Shown here piece after piece: positions 1-4,695 of a stretch of DNA of 5,531 bases. The translations under genes were made by a program, and so were the position numbers. The notes under the pieces were generated by a model, which was not told where the DNA came from, made no database searches, and was given only the letters and a program-made list of their open reading frames with translations. Numbering within the stretch: position 1 is the stretch's first letter; the number at the start of each line of letters is the position of its first letter. The stretch comes from Elusimicrobiota bacterium (GTDB lineage: Bacteria > Elusimicrobiota > Elusimicrobia > UBA1565 > UBA9628). Where the stretch lies: positions 1 to 5,531 of the forward strand of contig JAGWMT010000220.1 of assembly GCA_028871595.1 (NCBI GenBank), given 5' to 3'.

Positions 1-331
1 CCAAGTGCACGCGTAGCGCGACGTCGACGTTCTGCATCAGCGTTTCGGGCAATCGGCCCAATTTCCGGCCGAAGCGGCCCTTGTCCACGGTGTTGACCTG
101 GTGGGCGTTGGCCTTGCAGCGGCGACCATCCCCGACGAGGCCCGCCGGAATCGGCACTTCGTGGGGACGGATTCGCTCCAAAGCCGACGACAAGGGCACC
201 ACCGTCACCGTGTTCATATGACGATTGTTGTCGTCGTTCGACACGACGACGGCGGGACGCGTCTTCCGGATTTCGGTCCCGCGCGCGCCGGAAAAATCAA
301 CCCAGAAGACTTCGCCGCGCGCGATCACCAA
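1..331 (-). CDS. mazF: MazF/PemK-family endoribonuclease toxin (3' end cut by window edge)
   Basis: Toxin of a type II toxin-antitoxin pair; the family cleaves mRNA at short sequences and stops translation until the antitoxin binds it. About 110 residues are visible, close to full family length, so only a few are probably missing beyond the left edge. The N terminus (V-I-A-R-G-E-V-F-W-V-D-F) is the family's first strand. It is followed by G-T-E-I-R-K-T-RPAVVVSND, which holds the conserved G-x-E and RP signatures, then the strand TVTVVPLSS and near the end HQVNTVDKGRFGRKLGRL. The start is ambiguous. GTG at 328 gives a GTGA overlap with the antitoxin stop. TTG at 331 sits 8 nt after a GGAG and gives the MVI- beginning common in homologues, so I prefer it. 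Overlap with the upstream antitoxin gene implies translational coupling. Identification is firm; the cleavage specificity cannot be read from the sequence. Confidence 0.92.
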   Translation of the reverse strand, partial: MVIARGEVFWVDFSGARGTEIRKTRPAVVVSNDDNNRHMNTVTVVPLSSALERIRPHEVPIPAGLVGDGRRCKANAHQVNTVDKGRFGRKLGRLPETLMQNVDVALRVHL

Positions 332-570
332 TCGTCGTTCTCCAAAATCCCGCCGGCGGCGCCGTCCAATTCGCGCGTGAGCCGCCGCTCGGCGGGGTCA
401 TTCGCGGCCTCTTTGTAGCCCTGGATCAATCGCCGGCGGAACTCGGCTTTCCGGAGCGCCTCCAAGCGCTCGACGACGGCGCGCGCGATGAAGGCGCTTT
501 TATTGTCTAGCTTATCCAGTTTTTTTGCCAGCGGCTCCGGCAGGGTGATATTCATCCGTCGGTATCCCAT
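325..570 (-). CDS. mazE: Ribbon-helix-helix antitoxin of the MazF pair
   Basis: An 81-residue antitoxin that should neutralise the adjacent MazF toxin and repress the operon. The N-terminal half is a MetJ/Arc/CopG ribbon-helix-helix domain: strand RRMNITLPEPL (residues 4-14), helix 1 around LAKKLDKL, a turn with N-K-S-A-F-I (23-28), then helix 2 to about residue 40. The highly charged C-terminal half, ending in ILENDDW, is the usual toxin-binding tail. Bacillus-type MazE (EndoAI) is also a ribbon-helix-helix protein, so the pairing fits. The frame stays open far upstream because of high GC, but the protein character begins only here. ATG 570 lies 6 nt after a -10 hexamer and coincides with the predicted transcription start. 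ATG 555 (M6, directly before the strand) is the alternative start. The stop overlaps the toxin start. Confidence 0.88.
   Translation of the reverse strand: MGYRRMNITLPEPLAKKLDKLDNKSAFIARAVVERLEALRKAEFRRRLIQGYKEAANDPAERRLTRELDGAAGGILENDDW
340..343 (-). promoter_or_regulatory. Shine-Dalgarno site of the toxin gene
   Basis: GGAG (minus strand) lies inside the antitoxin coding sequence, 8 nt before TTG 331 and 11 nt before GTG 328. The spacing favours the TTG start of the toxin. It also shows that the downstream gene of this pair uses ordinary Shine-Dalgarno initiation, unlike the antitoxin in front of it. Confidence 0.5.
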
Positions 571-576
571 GCGTCC

Positions 577-605
577 AGTATAATACACATCACAATACAC
601 ATCAA
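577..605 (-). promoter_or_regulatory. Sigma70-type promoter of the toxin-antitoxin operon
   Basis: On the minus strand, TTGATG (600-605, 4 of 6 to consensus) is followed by a 17-bp spacer and TATACT (577-582, 5 of 6). Only GGACGC separates the -10 from ATG 570, so transcription should begin at or next to that ATG and give a leaderless message. The sequence stands out as an AT-rich island in GC-rich DNA. Confidence 0.75.
582..603. repeat. Tandem 10-bp direct repeat over the promoter, likely antitoxin operator
   Basis: AATACACATC occurs at 582-591 and again, identically, at 594-603, a 12-bp period. The copies touch the -10 at one end and the -35 at the other and fill the spacer between. Ribbon-helix-helix antitoxins commonly bind tandem short sites at their own promoter, so this is the natural candidate operator for the downstream antitoxin and its toxin complex. 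The repeat is seen directly; the operator role is inferred. Confidence 0.65.
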
Positions 606-611
606 GGGATT

Positions 612-641
612 GACCTTCCCGCCGCGTCCGGCGGGAAGGTC
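612..641 (-). terminator. Stem-loop after the spoVG-family gene, probable terminator
   Basis: GACCTTCCCGCC (612-623) and GGCGGGAAGGTC (630-641) are perfect inverted repeats. One further G-C pair (624/629) makes a 13-bp stem with a 4-nt loop. It begins 6 nt after the stop of the gene at 648-974 and ends 6 nt before the -35 of the toxin-antitoxin promoter, a good place to insulate the two units. There is no U-tract on either side, so it may act as an atypical terminator or an RNA-stabilising hairpin. Confidence 0.6.
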
Positions 642-647
642 GCCGCC

Positions 648-974
648 TCAGCCGCGCGCGGAGGCCTGGGTGGCTTCCCCGGCCTGACGCCACCGCTCCA
701 GCACCAGCGCCGTCGCCGCGGCGCGCGCCTCCGCGGTGACCGGATGCGCGACGTCGAACCAGCGGTCCTGCGTCGCGCCCTTGCCCTTCTCCGCGGGGAA
801 GACGACGAACGGCTCGTCCTCGCCCGCCTCGTCGCGCTTCAGCACGCGGATCCCCTTGATCACGAACGCGTCCGCGATGGTCAGTTCCGCGAACGCCAGC
901 AGCTTCGTGGGCCGTCCCGACGTGTCGGCGAACGGCCGCACGCGCGCGTCCAGCTTCGGCATGTTCATGTCCAT
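648..974 (-). CDS. spoVG: SpoVG-family nucleic-acid-binding regulator
   Basis: A 108-residue protein of the SpoVG family, small proteins that bind DNA and RNA and act as broad regulators in several bacteria. The name comes from their role in septation and sporulation in Bacillus. The core is visible in order: LLAFAELTIADAFVIKGIRVL (25-45), equivalent to the strand pair ending in FVxxxIRV; PFVVFPAEKGKG (55-66), equivalent to the FVAMPS region; and WFDVAHPVTAEAR (72-84), equivalent to the family's DIAHPI signature, followed by a C-terminal helix. Relative to the Bacillus protein it has an insertion rich in D and E at 48-54 (RDEAGED). Three in-frame ATGs lie near the start (974, 968, 962); 974 is chosen because a GGGAGGT lies 4-5 nt upstream. 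It seems to be its own unit, 93 bp after the preceding gene and followed by a stem-loop. Its targets here are unknown. Confidence 0.87.
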   Translation of the reverse strand: MDMNMPKLDARVRPFADTSGRPTKLLAFAELTIADAFVIKGIRVLKRDEAGEDEPFVVFPAEKGKGATQDRWFDVAHPVTAEARAAATALVLERWRQAGEATQASARG

Positions 975-978
975 ACCA

Positions 979-985
979 ACCTCCC
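979..985 (-). promoter_or_regulatory. Strong Shine-Dalgarno site of the spoVG-family gene
   Basis: GGGAGGT on the minus strand, 4-5 nt before ATG 974, is the strongest ribosome binding site in the window and decides the start among three close ATGs. It shows that the host uses Shine-Dalgarno initiation, which makes its absence before four other genes notable. Confidence 0.8.
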
Positions 986-994
986 GAGTTAATG

Positions 995-1020
995 TACGGA
1001 AACCTCGTTAGGTATACGGA
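995..1020. promoter_or_regulatory. Repeat cluster in the spoVG upstream region (possible regulatory site)
   Basis: The plus strand reads TACGGA (995-1000), a, the inverted repeat ACCTcgttAGGT (1002-1013), a, TACGGA (1015-1020). Two identical hexamers 20 bp apart therefore flank a 4+4 palindrome. On the minus strand TATACC (1011-1016) could be a weak -10 giving a leader of roughly 30 nt that keeps the Shine-Dalgarno site, but no -35 is convincing. The repeats are real; binding by a regulator is a guess, and short repeats of this kind can arise by chance. Confidence 0.3.
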
Positions 1021-1067
1021 GCGGGGGTCGAAAAAGTTCCATGCGCCGGGGCCGCACCGCCCATGAT

Positions 1068-1841
1068 TCAGGCCCGTTCGTAGCGGAGTTGGACCAGGCC
1101 CGTCGGGAAGGAGCGGCTTTCGATCAGCTTCAGCCGCCGCTCGGGGCGGCCTTTCTTGAACAGCGGAGTTCCGGCACCGAGAAGCACGGGGATTAAAGAC
1201 ACGACCAGGACATCGACGAGATCCTTCTTCAGCAACGCGTGAACGGCCGGGCCGCCGCCGCCGCAGAGGATGTCCTTCCCGGCCTGCTCGCGCAGACGCG
1301 CGAGCCGTTTCGACGGGTTGCCGCGCGGAAGTTCGACCCGGTCGCAGTCCCGAGCGAGCTCCGACTCGACGGATGGGTCCCGGTCCACGACGTACCCATC
1401 CAGGCTCGCCGCGACGCACAGGATCACCCGCCGCTTCATCGCGGGCTCCGATTTTTCCGCCAACGCGCGCAGCGCGCCCGCTTCCACGAACACCCCGTCG
1501 GTGTGGCCGCTCGCCTCGGCGGGCGTCCAGCGGATGTCGCGTAGGACCCCCCGGCGGCGTAAGGTGACGGCCGCGGCGCGCACGCGCTCGGCGGGGAGGT
1601 GCACGGCCGGAATATAGGACGGCTCGCCCCCCCACAGCACGGCGAAGGCCGGAACGTACAGGCCGCCGTCGGCGGAATACCCCGCGTAGGCCAGGACGTG
1701 CTGGAGCACCGCGGCCTCGTCCGGAGAGAGCGTCGCGGCGCGGGGAATCAACGCGGACAGCTCGGCGACCAGGGCGCGGCGCAGCTCCGGCGCGCGCCCG
1801 ACGAAATCACGGCGGGCGCGCTCGGCCGCGTCCTCAGCCAT
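1068..1841 (-). CDS. Chimeric protein: unrecognised N-terminal region plus internally deleted RibD_C/DHFR-like domain
   Basis: One 257-residue frame with two parts. Residues 1-134 match nothing I recognise. LSPDEAAVLQHVL (38-50) and ERVRAAAVTLRRRGVLRDIRW (85-105) have the look of a helix and a helix-plus-strand wing, so a winged-helix-like fold is possible. Residues 135-257 resemble the dihydrofolate-reductase-like RibD C-terminal family: MKRRVILCVAASLDGYVVDRD at the front, and GKDILCGGGG, VDVLVVSLIPVLLGAGTPLF, KLIESRSFPTGLVQLRYE at the back. About 60 residues normally between these blocks, including the usual MGRxTY region, are missing without loss of frame. The domain is therefore probably inactive as a reductase. 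ATG 1439 has a GGAG 8 nt upstream and may be the relic start of a once separate gene. ATG 1841 overlaps the helicase stop by 8 bp, suggesting coupling. It may be a decaying fusion. Confidence 0.72.
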   Translation of the reverse strand: MAEDAAERARRDFVGRAPELRRALVAELSALIPRAATLSPDEAAVLQHVLAYAGYSADGGLYVPAFAVLWGGEPSYIPAVHLPAERVRAAAVTLRRRGVLRDIRWTPAEASGHTDGVFVEAGALRALAEKSEPAMKRRVILCVAASLDGYVVDRDPSVESELARDCDRVELPRGNPSKRLARLREQAGKDILCGGGGPAVHALLKKDLVDVLVVSLIPVLLGAGTPLFKKGRPERRLKLIESRSFPTGLVQLRYERA

Positions 1842-3747
1842 GAGACCACTCGTACGACGAGCGGTGGGAGTCCAATGCGTCGGCGTGCGCCACGAATTTC
1901 TCGTACACCGCGTGGCGCGCGACGGTCACGCCGTCGCCGATGACGATCAGGCAGCGGCGCGCGCGGGTGATGGCCACGTTCAGCCGGCGCATGTCGGACA
2001 GGAAGCCGATCTGGCCGCCCTCGTTGGAACGCACCAGGCTGAGGATGACGGCCTCCTTCTCGCGCCCTTGGAAGCCGTCCACGGAACCGATCTCCAAACC
2101 GGGATCGCGGGCCAAGGTCTTCAGCAGCTTCGCCTGGGCGACATACGGCGTCAGGATGGCCACGTCCTTGGGCTTCATGCCGGAGCCCAGCAGCTCGTAG
2201 AGGATCTTCACGGCCAGTTCGGCCTCGCCTTTGTTCTCCCGGCTCTCCAGCATGTCGTTCCAGGACTCGTCGAAGCCCGCGCCGGCGGTGTCGATGAAGG
2301 TCACGGGCCGGCTGGTCAGAGGCGTGGAGGCCACGCCGGGGAGCTCGTCGGCGGTGTGGCGCGCGACGGACTCGTGGGCGATGAGCTTGCCCTCGTAGAA
2401 CTGCTCCGAAGGAAACTTCATGATGCTCTCATGCATCCGGTACTGCACGCGCAGCAAGGTCTGCACGTTCGCCGGCAGGAGGTCCTTCAGGCGGTCGAAT
2501 AAGGTCACCGCCAGCCCGCCCTCGGCGGCCTCCTTGGAATAGATCGTGGGCGGCAATTGGTTCGCGTCGCCCGCGAAGACCACCTTCTTGGCCAAAGTCA
2601 ACGGCACCCAAGACAGGGCCTCCGTCGCCTGCGAGGCCTCGTCCATGGCCACCAGGTCGAAGTCGCCCTTCACGAAGCGCTTGGAGATGCCGGCATGCGT
2701 GGCCAGGACCACGTGAGCGGAGGCGACGATGCGGCGCTGGATCTCGAATTCGATGTCGCGCGCCTCGCGCCACATCCGGCCGACCTCGCGCTCGCGGTTC
2801 TGGCGCTCGTCGTAGCCCAGCTGGTTGCGCTCGCGGCGGGCGATGCGGGACTTCCGGTTGATCAGGCGCTCGCGCGCGGCGTCCAACTCGCGGACCTTCT
2901 CATAGCCCGGGTCCACCTCGGTCTGCGCGGCCAGGTTGCCGTGGCGCAGGCTCTCCAGCGTGCGCGCGGGGTGTCCCAGGCGCACCACGCGCAGGCCGCT
3001 GTCCAGGAGCTTTTCCAGGATGTTGTCCACGGCGATATTGGACGGGGCCGTGGCCAGAACGCGCTCGCCGCGGGACACGTGCTGGCGGATGATCTCCACC
3101 AGCACCGTGGTCTTGCCGGTGCCGGGCGGCCCGTGAACCAAGGACACGTCGTCGGCGGCCAAGGCGCGCTTGACGGCCTCCTGCTGATACTCGTTGAGGC
3201 CCTGGTTGAAGAATCGGACCTTCGGGACGCGGGAACGCAGCGGGGACGTCTCGCCGAGGAAGATCTCCCGGAGGGTCGAAAGCCGGGAGCGCTTCGTTTC
3301 GGCCACCGTGATCAGCGCCTTGCGCATCCGCTGGTACGTGGCGTCGCTGCCCAGCAGATCGATTTGGGAGGACCCGCGCGCCTCGGTCTCCGGACCCGGC
3401 CCGTTCAAGGCCACGACCACGCGGTACTCCTCCACCTTGTAGAGCGTGCCCTCCACGGAGCGCGGCTCCATGTTCGGCGGCATGGTCAGCAGGACGTTGT
3501 CGCCCGCGTTCATGGCGTGGAACGGGGACAGCTCCTCGCCCTTCGGCGGCCGCGACAGGACGATCATGGTCAAGCCGCCCATGCCGCCCTCGATGGCGTC
3601 CATGTTGAGCCCGGTGACGGTCTTGCCCCGCGCCTCGCGCTGGGCGACCGGGAACTTGCGCAGCTCGCGCAAATTCTCCGCCTTCTCGGCCTCGCGTTCG
3701 AGGTCGATCAACGTCTGAAGGCGTTCGAAGTGTTCCTTGCCGGCCAT
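1834..3747 (-). CDS. IGHMBP2/Upf1-like superfamily 1 helicase
   Basis: A 637-residue ATP-dependent helicase of the Upf1/IGHMBP2 group (SF1B, 5' to 3' translocation in characterised members), acting on DNA or RNA in the cytoplasm. All motifs are intact: Q188 in LNEYQQE, Walker A GPPGTGKTT (206-214), motif Ia TAPSNIAVDN (233-242), Walker B DEAS (369-372), motif III GDANQLPP (393-400), QYRMHE (435-440), LTPYVAQ (532-538), motif V SVDGFQGREKE (555-565) and motif VI RLNVAITRAR (588-597). The N terminus (6-47) and a charged stretch (about 283-340) are predicted long helices, matching the family's stalk. The eukaryotic R3H and zinc-finger tails are absent, as expected for prokaryotic members. ATG 3747 has no Shine-Dalgarno site but follows an extended -10. 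The stop overlaps the next gene's start by 8 bp, forming a two-gene unit. The physiological substrate is unknown. Confidence 0.93.
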   Translation of the reverse strand: MAGKEHFERLQTLIDLEREAEKAENLRELRKFPVAQREARGKTVTGLNMDAIEGGMGGLTMIVLSRPPKGEELSPFHAMNAGDNVLLTMPPNMEPRSVEGTLYKVEEYRVVVALNGPGPETEARGSSQIDLLGSDATYQRMRKALITVAETKRSRLSTLREIFLGETSPLRSRVPKVRFFNQGLNEYQQEAVKRALAADDVSLVHGPPGTGKTTVLVEIIRQHVSRGERVLATAPSNIAVDNILEKLLDSGLRVVRLGHPARTLESLRHGNLAAQTEVDPGYEKVRELDAARERLINRKSRIARRERNQLGYDERQNREREVGRMWREARDIEFEIQRRIVASAHVVLATHAGISKRFVKGDFDLVAMDEASQATEALSWVPLTLAKKVVFAGDANQLPPTIYSKEAAEGGLAVTLFDRLKDLLPANVQTLLRVQYRMHESIMKFPSEQFYEGKLIAHESVARHTADELPGVASTPLTSRPVTFIDTAGAGFDESWNDMLESRENKGEAELAVKILYELLGSGMKPKDVAILTPYVAQAKLLKTLARDPGLEIGSVDGFQGREKEAVILSLVRSNEGGQIGFLSDMRRLNVAITRARRCLIVIGDGVTVARHAVYEKFVAHADALDSHRSSYEWSHG

Positions 3748-3755
3748 GGGGCGCT

Positions 3756-3764
3756 ATTCTAGCA
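3756..3764 (-). promoter_or_regulatory. Extended -10 promoter of the helicase gene
   Basis: Minus strand TGCTAGAAT combines an extended -10 TGn with TAGAAT (5 of 6 to consensus), 8 nt before ATG 3747. No matching -35 exists at 16-18 bp, where the outer edge of the palindromic element lies, so the TGn would have to compensate. Transcription would start about 2 nt before the ATG. Confidence 0.45.
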
Positions 3765-3771
3765 GTTGAGC

Positions 3772-3838
3772 AGGGGTCAGGCCTTCAGTTGTTTCAATTA
3801 TTGTCCGAATAATTAAAATAACTGAAGGCCTGACACCT
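3772..3838. repeat. 67-bp near-perfect palindrome, REP/MITE-like element
   Basis: Two 31-nt arms (3772-3802 and 3808-3838) surround a 5-nt loop, GTCCG. The outer block GTCAGGCCTTCAGTT (3776-3790) pairs perfectly with 3821-3835 (allowing for exact edge position), and the inner AATTATT pairs with AATAATT. Only three arm positions differ: one near the outer end and two in the inner T/A-rich part. The AT-rich core contrasts with the GC-rich surroundings. It sits between the dioxygenase stop and the helicase promoter, and its outer edge overlaps the TAG stop at 3837-3839. Such long palindromes with a GGCCTGAC-type outer block in intergenic space are typical of REP elements moved by RAYT transposases, though no transposase is present here. 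It may also serve as a terminator for the dioxygenase message. Confidence 0.75.
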
Positions 3839-4625
3839 AACCCAGCGTGAACGAGCGCATCGAGATGGAAGCGTTCTGGATGCCCTCATACTCGAAGCGC
3901 AGGGCGTCCCGGGCGTCGGAGGCGCCCAGCACGTACAGCAGCGGGTCGTAGTGGTCCGGGGTGGGGACGCTGACGCGGCCCGACGGCGCGGCGGACAGGT
4001 CGCCCAGCAAAGGCTGATAGTCGCGCGCCTCCAGGCGCGCCTTGACCCAGGCGTCGAATTCCACGGCCCACGGCTCCGGCGGCGCGTCCTCATTGAAGGA
4101 TATCCGGCGCAGGTTGTGGACGATGTTGCCGCTCCCCAGAATGAGAATGCCGTCCTCCCGCAAGGGCCGGAGCTTCTCCCCCAGTTCGAAATGGCGCCGC
4201 GCCGGCGCGGCGCAGTCGATCCCCAGCTGCACGACGGGCACATCGGCTTTCGGATAAAGATGTCGCAGGACGGACCAAGCCCCGTGATCCAATCCCCATT
4301 CGCCCTCATCCACGCCCACGGCTTCTCGACCGAGGGCCTCCCGCACCAGCGCGGCGACGGCGGGGCTTCCGGGCGCGGGATAGCGCACCCGGTACAGTTC
4401 CTCGGGAAAGCCGCCGAAATCGTGGATGGTCCGGGGATTGGCCATGCCCGTGACCCGCGTCCCCTGGGTCAGCCAGTGGGCGGACACGCACAGGACCGCC
4501 TCGGGCTTTCCCAGGCGCTCGCCGAGGCGGGCCAAGGTCCTGGTGAAGTCGTTGTCCCCGATCGCGTTCATCGGCGAGCCATGGCCGACGAAAAGGACCG
4601 GCTGCCGAACGGGCTTGTTTTTCAT
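3837..4625 (-). CDS. ygiD: LigB/YgiD-type extradiol ring-cleavage dioxygenase (4,5-DOPA dioxygenase family)
   Basis: A 262-residue single-domain protein of the class III extradiol dioxygenase family that includes E. coli YgiD and plant DOPA 4,5-dioxygenase. It is a metal-dependent cytosolic enzyme opening catechol rings. Motifs in order: LFVGHGSP (11-18, H15), CVSAHW (46-51, H50), TIHDFGGFPEELY (66-78, H68), GLDHGAWSVL (111-120, H114), LILGSGNIVHNLR (161-173, H170) and DHYDPLLYVLGA (224-235, H225). These histidines are the conserved metal and catalytic positions of the family, and none is missing. The length is normal. ATG 4625 is chosen because homologues begin just before this LFVGHGSP strand and because a consensus promoter ends 8 nt upstream; there is no Shine-Dalgarno site. 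No aromatic-degradation genes adjoin it, so the natural substrate is open. The TAG stop abuts the palindromic element. Confidence 0.9.
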   Translation of the reverse strand: MKNKPVRQPVLFVGHGSPMNAIGDNDFTRTLARLGERLGKPEAVLCVSAHWLTQGTRVTGMANPRTIHDFGGFPEELYRVRYPAPGSPAVAALVREALGREAVGVDEGEWGLDHGAWSVLRHLYPKADVPVVQLGIDCAAPARRHFELGEKLRPLREDGILILGSGNIVHNLRRISFNEDAPPEPWAVEFDAWVKARLEARDYQPLLGDLSAAPSGRVSVPTPDHYDPLLYVLGASDARDALRFEYEGIQNASISMRSFTLG

Positions 4626-4633
4626 ATGTAACC

Positions 4634-4662
4634 ATTATAGATACATATATGCGGCGTGTCAA
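4634..4662 (-). promoter_or_regulatory. Exact-consensus sigma70 promoter of the dioxygenase gene
   Basis: On the minus strand TTGACA (4657-4662), a 17-bp spacer and TATAAT (4634-4639) match the housekeeping consensus at every position. ATG 4625 begins 8 nt after the -10, so the transcript should start about 2 nt before the start codon. Natural promoters rarely match this well, so strong constitutive expression is expected unless a repressor acts on the AT-rich spacer. Confidence 0.85.
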
Positions 4663-4680
4663 TCCCCCCTCGGCCCCATT

Positions 4681-4689
4681 TGATATCCT
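4681..4689 (+). promoter_or_regulatory. Possible extended -10 of the phospholipase D gene
   Basis: TGATATCCT holds an extended -10 TGn before TATCCT (4 of 6 to consensus), 6 nt before GTG 4696, which would place transcription start on the GTG itself. No -35 is visible at 16-18 bp. It is the weakest of the promoter calls and rests partly on the same arrangement recurring at the other genes. Confidence 0.35.
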
Positions 4690-4695
4690 GTCGCC

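Noticed and set aside
1023..1060. Weak hairpin (GTGCG/CGCAT on the minus strand) followed by TTTTT after the chimeric gene
   Set aside because: The stem is only 5 bp with one wobble pair, and the T-run is separated from it by 5 nt, so it is too weak to call a terminator.
571..1635. Upstream part of a long minus-strand open frame continuous with the antitoxin
   Set aside because: It crosses the stem-loop and runs out of frame through spoVG and the chimeric gene; its R/G/P-rich translation is typical of GC-rich shadow frames. The antitoxin fold begins only near 570.
2557..3762. 401-residue plus-strand open frame
   Set aside because: It is antisense to the helicase, whose motifs are complete. 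The translation is low in complexity (rich in L, A, H, G, Q) and no family motif is visible.
3951..4631. 226-residue plus-strand open frame
   Set aside because: It is a shadow of the dioxygenase gene; no recognisable domain.
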